A stretch of DNA of 64,000 nucleotides from Acidobacteriaceae bacterium (GTDB taxonomy: Bacteria > Acidobacteriota > Terriglobia > Terriglobales > Acidobacteriaceae), in contig JASHRF010000107.1 in assembly GCA_030037545.1 (NCBI GenBank), positions 45,236 to 109,235 of the forward strand, read 5' to 3'. The notes beneath the pieces were generated by a model. It was given only the letters and a program-made list of their open reading frames with translations. It ran no database searches and was not told where the DNA came from. Each line of letters begins with the position of its first letter. The stretch's first letter is position 1. Made by a program: the position numbers and the translations under genes. This document shows, in pieces, positions 26,809 through 35,191 of this stretch.

Positions 26809-28158
26809 ATGCAGACTTCAACTCTTCCAGTATCGACGCTTTCCACGCACACACGCTTACGGCCGCGCACCGTGCTGGTGGCCAGCACCGATGCGAGCTT
26901 CCGGCAGCGGCTGGCGCACATCCTCACCGGGTTGCGCTGGAGGGTGCGTGAGGCTGAGAGCGGCGCCGAAGTCTGGGCCGAGGCCGAAACCGCCCTCCCC
27001 GATGCTGTGATCGCCGATTCCTGGCTTCCCGATCTCGAAATGAATGAATTTCTGAAGGATTTTCGGGGCGCGTTTCCGCAATTGGACCTGGTCTTGGCGG
27101 GGGGAGGGTCAAGTCTGGAGAGCCCGCGCGGACCCTACCGGCAGGAACTGCTTTATGCTTTGCGGCGCAGCCAGGATGGGGACACGGCGGCGTGGAATGC
27201 GGCGCCGGCCCTGTACAGGGCCGGCAAAGCCGAGATGGCCGATCCGGCGTCAGGTGGAACGCCGGCCGCGGCCGTCATCTCCGCTCAGCCGGTCGACGGA
27301 GATGTTCCGCAGGTCCGAACGCATACGGCATTCACCTCCGCAAAAACGATCCCCATCCGTTCTGAACGCAGGGCCGCAACGGCCGCAGCGTCAAGTGGCC
27401 GGCTGCCGGAGCTGGTGGGCAACGCCGCCTGCATGCTGGAGGTGAGCCGGCGGGTGCGGCTGGTCGCCCCGCGCATGACGCCGGTCCTGATCGAGGGTCC
27501 CACCGGATCGGGGAAGGAACTGGTGGCCGAGGCCCTGCACAGGCTCTCCGCGCGCAGCCGCAAACCTTTTGTTGCCATCAATTGCGCGGCTATTCCTGAG
27601 GCGTTACTTGAGGCCGAGATGTTTGGCCACACGCGCGGGGCATTCACCGGCGCGGTGCAGGGACGGGTGGGGCGCATCGAGGCGGCCGACGGGGGCACGC
27701 TGTTTCTGGATGAGATCGGCGAGATGCCGCTGGCCCTGCAATCCAAGCTGCTGCGCTTTGTGGAGTACGGGGAGTTGCAGCGGGTGGGCGATAACGAGTC
27801 GGTAAAGGTGGATGTGCGCATCGTGGCCGCGACCCACCGGAAACTTGCGCAGCAGGCTGCCAGCGGAGCGTTTCGCTCCGATCTCTACTACCGGCTGGCG
27901 GTCTTCCTGATCCGCACCCCGTCCTTGGCCGATCATGCTGAGGATGTGCCCCTGCTGGTGGAGCATTTTCTCTCGAAGCTGGGCCGCGAGTTGCCGGTGA
28001 AAGGAGTGGATCCAAGCGCCATGGCCAGGCTGACCGCACACGACTGGCCGGGGAACGTGCGCGAGCTGGAGCATGTGCTGGAGCGGGGAGTGATCCTGGC
28101 CGGCGACGAGCCGGTGCTGACGGCCGCCGAGATCGATTTCGAGCTGGCGGTGAATTGA
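26809..28158 (+). CDS. Sigma-54-dependent activator with degenerate receiver and no HTH
   Basis: 449 residues from ATG 26809 (AGAGGAG upstream). The N-terminal domain is receiver-like (TVLVASTDASFRQRL, AVIADSWLPDLE) but lacks the full acidic pair and the conserved Lys. After a linker comes the AAA+ domain with Walker A GPTGSGKE, the sigma-54-contacting GAFTGA in GHTRGAFTGAVQ, Walker B GGTLFLDEIGE and arginine-finger sequence FRSDLYYRL. The protein ends shortly after VRELEHVLERGVILAG; no Fis-type HTH remains. It resembles flagellar activators FlrC/FlgR, of which Helicobacter FlgR also lacks a DNA-binding domain. It lies directly upstream of flgB. Confidence 0.88.
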   Translation: MQTSTLPVSTLSTHTRLRPRTVLVASTDASFRQRLAHILTGLRWRVREAESGAEVWAEAETALPDAVIADSWLPDLEMNEFLKDFRGAFPQLDLVLAGGGSSLESPRGPYRQELLYALRRSQDGDTAAWNAAPALYRAGKAEMADPASGGTPAAAVISAQPVDGDVPQVRTHTAFTSAKTIPIRSERRAATAAASSGRLPELVGNAACMLEVSRRVRLVAPRMTPVLIEGPTGSGKELVAEALHRLSARSRKPFVAINCAAIPEALLEAEMFGHTRGAFTGAVQGRVGRIEAADGGTLFLDEIGEMPLALQSKLLRFVEYGELQRVGDNESVKVDVRIVAATHRKLAQQAASGAFRSDLYYRLAVFLIRTPSLADHAEDVPLLVEHFLSKLGRELPVKGVDPSAMARLTAHDWPGNVRELEHVLERGVILAGDEPVLTAAEIDFELAVN

Positions 28159-28163
28159 GCCGC

Positions 28164-28237
28164 GCAAGAAGTCTGGAACCCGGGGCGCCTGGAACCGAGG
28201 TCTTGGAGCCAAGCAGTCTGGAACCGAGGAGGCTGGA
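28164..28237 (+). repeat. Imperfect CTGGAACC repeats in the flgB leader
   Basis: The gap before flgB consists of irregular copies of (GT)CTGGAACC(GAGG), three clear and two degenerate. The last GAGGAGG serves as the flgB ribosome-binding site. No sigma-54 TGGCAC-N5-TTGC box was seen. Confidence 0.4.
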
Positions 28238-28597
28238 ATGGAGATCGCAACCCGATTGAGCGAAGAGGTGGCCCGCTATCTCGATCTTTCCGCAGCCCAG
28301 GCCAAGTTGACGGCCGCCAACATGGCCAACGTGGATACGCCCGGATATAAGGCTATGGGCATGGACTTCGAGGCCGAAATGCAGGAGGCGATGGCGGACG
28401 TGGATGCAGGGAGCCCGGCGCATCCGGTGCGGGTACGGCGCGTGGATGGATTGATTTCGAGGCCGGACGGCAATAACGTTTCCATGGACCGCGAGAGCCT
28501 GAACCTGGCCGAGGCGCAACTGGAGTTCAAGACCGGCGTGGCGCTGTTGAAACAGGAGTACCAGCGTGTGATGGATGCCATCCACGCGGATAAATGA
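28238..28597 (+). CDS. flgB: Flagellar basal-body rod protein FlgB
   Basis: Proximal rod subunit, 119 residues. It shows the rod/hook N-terminal motif AKLTAANMANVDTPGYKAM and a C-terminal helix (LEFKTGVALLKQEYQRVMDAI). It is the first structural gene of the flagellar block. GAGGAGG precedes the ATG. Confidence 0.92.
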   Translation: MEIATRLSEEVARYLDLSAAQAKLTAANMANVDTPGYKAMGMDFEAEMQEAMADVDAGSPAHPVRVRRVDGLISRPDGNNVSMDRESLNLAEAQLEFKTGVALLKQEYQRVMDAIHADK

Positions 28598-28684
28598 AGG
28601 GAGCAAGCCACCCTAGCGAGCCGCCCGCAAGCGGGTTCCCGCCGCTCGCCGGGGGCCCCGGCAGGGAGCGAGGGAGCGGGAACA

Positions 28685-29188
28685 ATGAACCTCTTCGGAT
28701 TGATGGAGACCTCGGGCAGCGCCATGCAGGCCGAGCGGATGCGAGCCGAAGTCGTGGCGGCCAATATGGCCAACGCTGAGACCACCCGCACCGCCTCGGG
28801 AGGTCCCTACCGGCGGCAGGAGGTAGTGTTTGCCGCCGATAGCCCCGATCCGGAATTCCTGGATTCGATGACTGCGGCAGCGGGAAACGCGCAGACTGGC
28901 GCTGGCTCGATGCCGGCGTTTCCCGCGCTCTCGCCGTCCGGCTCCGCGACGGTTGCCGCAGGCGTGCACATCGCGCGGGTGGTCGAGGACCCGTCGCCGC
29001 CGCTCAAACGCTACGATCCGGGGCATCCCGACGCCGGGCCGGACGGCTACGTGGCCTATCCCGATATCAATCCCATCAGCGAGATGGTGGACCTGATGGG
29101 GGCAACGCGCGCGTACGGGCTGAATGGATCGGCGGTACAGGCCGAAAAGGGGATGATCAGCTCGGCGCTGGAGATTGCGAAGAGCTAG
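28685..29188 (+). CDS. flgC: Flagellar basal-body rod protein FlgC
   Basis: Rod subunit, 167 residues. N-terminal helix with MRAEVVAANMANAETTRT, the YRRQEVVFA strand, and the conserved C-terminal GYVAYPDINPISEMVDLMGATRAY. The middle has an Ala/Gly/Ser-rich insertion of about 40 residues compared with enteric FlgC. The 87-bp gap after flgB is GC-rich with small hairpins (CCCGCAAGCGGG). Confidence 0.93.
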   Translation: MNLFGLMETSGSAMQAERMRAEVVAANMANAETTRTASGGPYRRQEVVFAADSPDPEFLDSMTAAAGNAQTGAGSMPAFPALSPSGSATVAAGVHIARVVEDPSPPLKRYDPGHPDAGPDGYVAYPDINPISEMVDLMGATRAYGLNGSAVQAEKGMISSALEIAKS

Positions 29189-29238
29189 TTCGAAGCATCT
29201 GGCTCCTAGCTGCGAGCCACAGCCGGAGAGGAAATGCG

Positions 29239-29565
29239 ATGACGATTGCGATGAATGCGGCGAGTGCTTTGACCGCTCTGCCCAACGCCGGCCCACCGTT
29301 GCGCACGCCTGCGATTTCGCCGGCGGAAGCAGGCAGCGCTGCGCCGGAGCCGTTTTCCGATCTGCTCACCAATGCAGTAGGCCAGGTGAATCAGCTTGAA
29401 ACGCAGGCCCAGGCGGCGGCGGAAGGACTGATGACCGGCTCGGGCGTGGACGTGCACCAAGCCATGATCGCGACCCAGAAGGCCGACATGGCCTTCGAGC
29501 TGGCGCTGGCGGTGCGCAACAAGGCGGTGCAGGCCTATCAGCAGGTGCTCGGGATGCAGTTCTGA
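29239..29565 (+). CDS. fliE: Flagellar hook-basal body protein FliE
   Basis: MS-ring/rod junction protein, 108 residues. The C-terminal two thirds is typical: PFSDLLTNAVGQVNQLETQA, GVDVHQAMIATQKADMAFELALAVRNKAVQAY. GAGAGGAA precedes the ATG. Confidence 0.92.
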   Translation: MTIAMNAASALTALPNAGPPLRTPAISPAEAGSAAPEPFSDLLTNAVGQVNQLETQAQAAAEGLMTGSGVDVHQAMIATQKADMAFELALAVRNKAVQAYQQVLGMQF

Positions 29566-29569
29566 AAGA

Positions 29570-29695
29570 CAGCTTCTAGCGCTAGCTCGGATGCGCGAAT
29601 GGATTGCGGGTGGAGGAACTAGCGACAGGAGATTGGTGCTCTCGGCCCCGGACTTATAAATGATGGATGCGCGAAAGGCTAGAAGCTAGAAGCTG
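29570..29695. repeat. Inverted CAGCTTCTAGC / GCTAGAAGCTG in the fliE-fliF gap
   Basis: CAGCTTCTAGC at 29570-29580 is the exact reverse complement of GCTAGAAGCTG at 29685-29695; the second arm is part of a CTAGAAG heptamer duplication. Together they can fold the 135-bp gap into one long stem-loop whose 3' arm ends 5 nt before the fliF ATG, where it could cover the ribosome-binding site. Confidence 0.4.
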
Positions 29696-29700
29696 ACTTT

Positions 29701-31323
29701 ATGCCGACCGGAACGCAGTTGGAGAAGAGCGCACAGGCTCGGCCCGGGCCACCGCAGTTCGGCGACCGCCTGGCGGGATTGTGGGGATTGGGGCGGGTAC
29801 GCTGGGCCCAGATGCCGGCGCCGCAGCGCGGCTGGACGGTGTTTGCAGCGCTGCTGCTGGCAACTCTGCTGGGCGGCCTCTTCTGGTACGGCCTGCGCAC
29901 CGACTGGCGCACGCTGTATACGAATCTCGACCCCGACGATGCGCGCCAGACGGGCGTGATTCTGACCCAGGCGCAGATTCCCCACGATGTGACCGACGGC
30001 GGCACAGGCATTCGCGTTCCGGCAGCGCAACTGGATAAGGCGCGGCTCGCCACTGCGGCCAAGGGAGGCGTGAAGAGCGGGCGTCTGGGATTCGAAATCT
30101 TCGACAAGCCCAATTGGGTGGGCTCGGAGTTCGACGAGCAGGTGAACTACCAGCGCGCCCTGGAAGGCGAGCTGGAGCACACGGTGGCGACGCTTTCCGA
30201 CGTCGATTCGGCGCGCGTGCACCTGGTGTTGCCCCACGACTCGTTCTTCCGCGACCAGGAGCGCCCGGCCAAGGCTTCAGTGGTCCTGAAACTGCGGCAC
30301 CGGTCGCTGGCAGACGGCGAGCCCGACGCCATCCGCAACCTAGTGGCTTCGGCGGTGGACGGGCTCTCGCCGGATCACGTGGTGCTGGTGGACGCCTCGG
30401 GCCATCTGCCGCTGGGACCGAAAACTGCCGAAGCCCTGCAGTTAAGCGCCGAGCAGGCGCTCGAAGAGAAGCTGGTCTCTACGCTGGAGCCGGTGACCGG
30501 GGCGGGCAATGTGCGCGCCTCGGTGACGCTGGATTACGACGATGCGGCCACTGAGGTGACGCAGGAAACCTACGACCCCAGCCAGACAGTGACACTTACC
30601 GTGCAGCGTACCGAGCAGACCACGGGCGCGCAGCCGGTGGCCGCCGGGGTGCCGGGAACGGCGTCGAACGCGCCCAATACGCAGGCCCTGCCGGTGTATC
30701 CGCACGAGACCGCCCCGCCCCAGAGCGCAAAATCGGAGTCCAGCACCTATGGCGTAGCCAGGACCGTGAAGCACGAGGTCGAAAATCCCGGGCGCGTGCG
30801 GCGTCTGACGGCGGCCATTGTGGTCAACGACCGGCTGGTGCGGCCGGCCACGAAGAACGCGGCTCCGGTCTGGCAGCCGCGCTCCGTCGACGAGCTGCGC
30901 AATCTGACGGCGCTGGCGCAGGCCGCGGTGGGCTTCGATGCGACACGCGGAGACGTGCTCACGGTTCAGGACCTGGCCTTTGAGGATAATCGCGGCCCGG
31001 AGCCGGTTCCGGTTCCGGAGAAGTTGCTCGATGAGGCTGAGAACTCGCCGCTGCTGCTGAAGTACGCGGCGGTTCTGGCCGGGATTCTGGTGGTGCTGGC
31101 CTTCGGCGTTCGCCCGGCGCTTGCGGCTGCGGGCTCGGTGGCGTTGTCGCGGCCGAGGGAATTGGCGGCTCCGGCAGCTTCGCCGGGCCTCCCCGCGCAG
31201 CCGGCCGCGCCCGACCCGGAGCGGGCGCGCAATCAGGAGATTTTCGATCAGGTCACCAAGCAGTTGAAGCGGGAGCCGACGCAAAGTTCGCGACTGCTGC
31301 AAAGCTGGATTCACTCCGACTGA
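29701..31323 (+). CDS. fliF: Flagellar MS-ring protein FliF
   Basis: 540-residue inner-membrane ring protein. First TM helix near residues 47-65 (VFAALLLATLLGGLFWYGL). The ring-building motifs follow: YTNLDPDDARQTGVILTQAQIPHDV, FEIFDKPNWVGSEFDEQVNYQRALEGEL and the SARVHLVLP domain. Second TM near residue 455 (LKYAAVLAGILVVLAFGV). The C-terminal tail QVTKQLKREPTQSSRLLQSWI is the FliG-binding region, and fliG follows. Confidence 0.95.
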   Translation: MPTGTQLEKSAQARPGPPQFGDRLAGLWGLGRVRWAQMPAPQRGWTVFAALLLATLLGGLFWYGLRTDWRTLYTNLDPDDARQTGVILTQAQIPHDVTDGGTGIRVPAAQLDKARLATAAKGGVKSGRLGFEIFDKPNWVGSEFDEQVNYQRALEGELEHTVATLSDVDSARVHLVLPHDSFFRDQERPAKASVVLKLRHRSLADGEPDAIRNLVASAVDGLSPDHVVLVDASGHLPLGPKTAEALQLSAEQALEEKLVSTLEPVTGAGNVRASVTLDYDDAATEVTQETYDPSQTVTLTVQRTEQTTGAQPVAAGVPGTASNAPNTQALPVYPHETAPPQSAKSESSTYGVARTVKHEVENPGRVRRLTAAIVVNDRLVRPATKNAAPVWQPRSVDELRNLTALAQAAVGFDATRGDVLTVQDLAFEDNRGPEPVPVPEKLLDEAENSPLLLKYAAVLAGILVVLAFGVRPALAAAGSVALSRPRELAAPAASPGLPAQPAAPDPERARNQEIFDQVTKQLKREPTQSSRLLQSWIHSD

Positions 31324-31381
31324 GGGAAAGCCGAGGGTCCGGGTCAGGCAAGGCAGCGGACCGGCGCGGGAGGCGAGAACA

Positions 31382-32434
31382 TTGCCGGAGCAGGAAAGCG
31401 AATCCGGAGCAGCGCGGCGGCATCAGTCAGCCGGCATATCGGGGCTGCGCAAGGCGGCGGTTCTGCTGGTCGCAGTGGGCGAGGAGCTGGCCAAGGAAGT
31501 GCTGCGCGTCCTGCCCGAAGCCGACGTCGAGCGGCTCACCGAAGAACTGGCCGACCTGCGCGGCATCACCCCAGAGCTGGCCGCCGAGATCCTGGAAGAG
31601 TTCTGGCAGCTACTGGAAACCCAGAACTTCATGGTTCATGGCGGGATCGACTACGCCAGCCGCCTGCTGGTCGACACTTTCGGCAAAGCGCGGGCTGACG
31701 ACCTGCTGATGATGGTGCGCCGCTCCCAGGAGGCGGCGCAGGGCAACCTGGCCAAGCTGCAGCGCACCGATCCCCAGCAGTTGGGCAAGTTGCTCGACTC
31801 CGAGCATCCCCAGACCATCGCCCTGGTGCTCGCCCATCTCGACCCGTTGCGGGCCTCGATGGTGCTCGACAACCTGAATGAAGAGCACAAGGTGGTGGCC
31901 ATCCAGCGGCTGGCGGAGATGCGCCAGTTTTCGCCGGAGATGGCGCAGAAGGTGGCGCACATCCTGCACCGGCGGCTGGAGAGCATGGGCGATTCGGCGC
32001 GCAGAAGCTACTCGGGATTCAAGGCCGTAGCCGACCTGCTCAACCGTCTCAACGCGGAAGAGGCGAAGCGCATCCTGGAAGCGGTCGAGGAGGCGCAGCC
32101 GGAGCTGGCGCTCGCCATTCGCAACCTCATGTTCACCTTTGAGGATCTGATGACAGTGCCCGCGGCCTCCATTCGGGAGATCGTTTCGGGCGTGGACAAG
32201 CGGCAACTAGCCATGGCGCTGCGCGGCGCCAACGAGGAGCTGCGCGCCCAGATCTTCAAGTCCATGAGCTCACGCGCCGTGGAGATGCTGAAGGAGGATA
32301 TGGAGGTGCTGGGCCCGGTGCGCTCGCGCGAGGTAGCGGCGGCGCAGCAGGAGATTCTGAACCTGGCGCGCCGGCTGGAGGCCGAAGGCAAGGTGATTCT
32401 GAAGCTCGAATCCGGCGACGAAATGCTGGCGTGA
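31382..32434 (+). CDS. fliG: Flagellar motor switch protein FliG
   Basis: C-ring rotor protein, 350 residues. N-domain (LRKAAVLLVAVGEELAKEVL), middle domain with the EHPQ motif (SEHPQTIALVLAHLDP), and a C-terminal torque domain containing FEDLMTVPAASIREIV and LAMALRGANEELRAQIFKSMSSRAVEMLKEDM (the charged torque helix). The start is a TTG at 31382. No other switch gene (fliM, fliN) is in the window. Confidence 0.95.
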   Translation: MPEQESESGAARRHQSAGISGLRKAAVLLVAVGEELAKEVLRVLPEADVERLTEELADLRGITPELAAEILEEFWQLLETQNFMVHGGIDYASRLLVDTFGKARADDLLMMVRRSQEAAQGNLAKLQRTDPQQLGKLLDSEHPQTIALVLAHLDPLRASMVLDNLNEEHKVVAIQRLAEMRQFSPEMAQKVAHILHRRLESMGDSARRSYSGFKAVADLLNRLNAEEAKRILEAVEEAQPELALAIRNLMFTFEDLMTVPAASIREIVSGVDKRQLAMALRGANEELRAQIFKSMSSRAVEMLKEDMEVLGPVRSREVAAAQQEILNLARRLEAEGKVILKLESGDEMLA

Positions 32435-32479
32435 GGCAGAGATCAGAGAACAGGGGTCTGATGGCGGAGAGGCGAGACG

Positions 32480-33265
32480 GTGCAGGAAAAGGAGTCAGGG
32501 CCAGAAAGCGGCATGGCGAGCGGCGTAGAAGCCTTCGAATACCTCGACAGCCCCGACGCGCCGTTTGTTCCCTCGTGGGCCGGATGGGACCGAGCCCCGG
32601 ACGCGGCGCTCGGTGGAAAGCCGCACGGCATCCGGCCCACGCCGGCACGCCCGGAAAAAAACGCGGAGTTCGAGCGGCGGCTGGCGGAAGAGACACGGCG
32701 GTCTTTCGAGGCCGGGCGGGCGCGCGGTATGGAAGAAGGGCGAAAAGCGGAGCGGGGGGCGCACGCGGAGGCCGGAGCGGCCGAGGAGGCAAAACGGATC
32801 CGCCATGCGGCCGCGTTGCTGGAAGAATTCAACGGGGAGCGGGCCAGGTATTTCCATGCCGTCGAGGCGGAGGTGGTCAGGCTGGCGCTGGCCATGGCCG
32901 CGCGCATTCTTCGGCGTGAGGCGGGCAGCGACCCTCTGCTGCTCATGGGGGCGGCGCGCGTGGCGCTGGGGCAGATCTCCGGTGCCGCCGAGGTGCGGCT
33001 GCTCGTGCCCGCCGCCGAACTCAACCTTTGGTCCGAGGCCATGGCGCTGCTGCCAAATCTCTCTGTCAGGCCCCTGGTCGTGGCCGGTGACGGCATGGAA
33101 GTGGGCGAGTGCCGGATCGAAACCTCGCTGGGCGAAGCCGATTTGGGCGTGGGCGCCCAGTTGGCGGAGATAGAGGCGGCGTTTCTGGGGCATACGCCGG
33201 CCGCCCGGAGCCCTGAGGAGATGCAGCGCCAGCCCGCCGGAGCGAATGCGGAGAGCGTCACATGA
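32480..33265 (+). CDS. fliH: Flagellar assembly protein FliH
   Basis: Negative regulator of the export ATPase, 261 residues. It has an N-terminal variable part, an Ala/Arg/Glu-rich helical stretch with GxxxG-like repeats (FEAGRARGMEEGRKAE) typical of FliH, and a C-terminal FliI-binding domain (VVRLALAMAARILRREA, DGMEVGECRIETSLGEADLG). GTG 32480 is the track start; ATG 32513 is possible. It overlaps fliI by 4 bp. Confidence 0.9.
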   Translation: MQEKESGPESGMASGVEAFEYLDSPDAPFVPSWAGWDRAPDAALGGKPHGIRPTPARPEKNAEFERRLAEETRRSFEAGRARGMEEGRKAERGAHAEAGAAEEAKRIRHAAALLEEFNGERARYFHAVEAEVVRLALAMAARILRREAGSDPLLLMGAARVALGQISGAAEVRLLVPAAELNLWSEAMALLPNLSVRPLVVAGDGMEVGECRIETSLGEADLGVGAQLAEIEAAFLGHTPAARSPEEMQRQPAGANAESVT

Positions 33266-34575
33266 CGGCGCAGCTCGATCGTTACTTCGCACGACTGGAG
33301 CGGTTGCAGCCCTGGCGCTGGCGCGGACGTGTGCTGGAGGCCGTGGGGCAGACCATCGAGTCGGCGGGGCCGCTGGCTAGCGTGGGCGAATGTTGCGAGA
33401 TCGCGGACCGCGCCGGCTGCGCGCACTTGGCCGAGGTGATCGGTTTTCGCGGCGCGCATGTGGTGTCCATGCCCATTGAGACCACGGAGGGAATTCGTTT
33501 TGGCGATACGGTGGCGGCTCTGGGCGTGCGCGCCGAGATGGGCGTCGGGCCGGCGCTGATGGGCCGGGTGCTGAACGCGCTGGGCGCGCCCATCGACGGC
33601 GCGCCGGCGGCGGTTCCGGAACAAATGCTGCTCCTTGATGGCGCCGTGCGGCCGGCGCTCGACCGAGCTCCCATCCGGGTTCCGCTGGGCACCGGGATTC
33701 GCGCCATCGATGCGCTGCTGACCGTGGGCCGGGGACAGCGGGTGGGTATCTTTGGAGGATCGGGGGTGGGTAAGAGCACGCTCGTGGGCATGATGACGCG
33801 CAATACCGAGGCGGATGTAACGGTAGTGGGCCTGGTGGGCGAGCGCGGACGCGAGGTCGGCGAGTTTCTTTCGGACTCGCTGGGCAAGGAGGGTCTGGCG
33901 CGCGCGGTGGTGGTGGTTTCCACGTCGGACGAGTCCCCGCTCAAGCGCATGCGCGGAGCAATGGCGGCAACCACGATTGCGGAGTATTTCGCGGGTCAGG
34001 GCAAGCACGTGCTGCTGGTGCTTGATTCACTCACCCGTTTTGCCATGGCGGCGCGCGAGATCGGATTGGCCGCCGGAGAGCCGCCCACCGCCAAAGGCTA
34101 CACGCCCTCGGTGTTTACCCGGCTGGCGCGGCTGATCGAGCGCAGTGGACAGTTTCGCTCGGGATCGATCACGGCCTTTTACGCCGTTTTGATGGAGGGC
34201 GACGACCAGCAGGACCCGCTCGTAGACACGGTCCGGTCGCTTCTGGACGGTCACGTTGTTCTTTCGCGTTCGCTGGCCGCGGAGGGCTGGTACCCGCCGG
34301 TTGAAGTGCTGGACTCGATCAGCCGCCTGATGCCGGCCGTAGCGGCGCCCGAGCACCGCGAGCAGGCGGCGACGGCGCGCAGGCTGATGGCCGTCTACGC
34401 GCGTTCTGAGGACCTGGTGCGCATCGGCGCCTATAAGGCTGGATCCGATCCGGAACTGGATCGGGCGATGCGTGCCCGCGGAGCGCTACGCGAGTTCCTG
34501 ACCCAGGGCTCGCACCAACGGTCGCCGTTTCAGGACTCTTTGCGGCGCCTGAGCGCGCTTGCTGCGGAGGTTTGA
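33262..34575 (+). CDS. fliI: Flagellum-specific export ATPase FliI
   Basis: 437-residue F1-beta-like ATPase powering flagellar type III export. Walker A GGSGVGKST, the catalytic Glu in GERGREVGEF, Walker B VLLVLDSLTRFAMAAREI, and the family-specific GEPPTAKGYTPSVF. The C-terminal QRSPFQDSLRRL is intact. It forms a coupled cassette with fliH and fliJ. Confidence 0.96.
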   Translation: MTAQLDRYFARLERLQPWRWRGRVLEAVGQTIESAGPLASVGECCEIADRAGCAHLAEVIGFRGAHVVSMPIETTEGIRFGDTVAALGVRAEMGVGPALMGRVLNALGAPIDGAPAAVPEQMLLLDGAVRPALDRAPIRVPLGTGIRAIDALLTVGRGQRVGIFGGSGVGKSTLVGMMTRNTEADVTVVGLVGERGREVGEFLSDSLGKEGLARAVVVVSTSDESPLKRMRGAMAATTIAEYFAGQGKHVLLVLDSLTRFAMAAREIGLAAGEPPTAKGYTPSVFTRLARLIERSGQFRSGSITAFYAVLMEGDDQQDPLVDTVRSLLDGHVVLSRSLAAEGWYPPVEVLDSISRLMPAVAAPEHREQAATARRLMAVYARSEDLVRIGAYKAGSDPELDRAMRARGALREFLTQGSHQRSPFQDSLRRLSALAAEV

Positions 34576-34578
34576 GCG

Positions 34579-35013
34579 GTGGCCGGGTCGCGCGCTTTAG
34601 GCCGGCTGCTGCGGGTGCTGGAACTCGTAGAAGAGCAGGCGCGCGCAGCCCTGGAAATGGCAATGGCAGAGCTAAGCAGACTGGAGAGAGCGTGGGCGCT
34701 GGCAGGGGAGCGCGAGCGCAGGGGATGGCGGCTGGTAACGGCCAGCGCCCGCAATGGAGAGGCTTGGGATCGTCTGGCCGGCTTGGAAGAAGCGCGCGCG
34801 GCGCGGCGCCTGGCCGGGGTGCTCAGGATTCGCATCGCTGAGGTGGAGCGGGAAGCTGCCCGGCGGCGCGAGGCGTTTCTGGCCCGGCGGGTGGAGCGGC
34901 GGCAGGCAGAGGCTCTGGTCCGCGAAGCCCAGGCGCAGGAGGCGATCGAAGCTAACCGGGCCACTCAGCAATCCGTGGATGAGTGGTTCCTCAATCGCAG
35001 GGAGCATACCTGA
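34579..35013 (+). CDS. fliJ: Flagellar export protein FliJ
   Basis: 144-residue coiled-coil stalk protein inserted in the FliI hexamer. It is almost entirely helical and Arg/Glu/Ala-rich, with the FliJ-like C-terminus ANRATQQSVDEWFLNRR. GTG start at 34579, 3 bp after the fliI stop. Assignment relies on position, length and coiled-coil character more than on sharp motifs. Confidence 0.82.
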   Translation: MAGSRALGRLLRVLELVEEQARAALEMAMAELSRLERAWALAGERERRGWRLVTASARNGEAWDRLAGLEEARAARRLAGVLRIRIAEVEREAARRREAFLARRVERRQAEALVREAQAQEAIEANRATQQSVDEWFLNRREHT

Positions 35014-35191
35014 CCTGGCTGCCAAGGACCAAGTGCAGCGGAGATGAGAAGCCTGCGGTTGAGACGGCATGGGGTTGAGAATTTCATGGTGACTGAAACC
35101 GTTCCGGAATCGGAACCATCGCTTCCCATCTCTGACACTCCTCTAACCTGCTCGCCGTCTCTTTGGCACGGGTTCTGCATTGCTCCATCGC

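Noticed and set aside
32443-34008. 521-residue minus-strand ORF
   Set aside because: Antisense of fliH and fliI, whose motifs are unambiguous on the plus strand.
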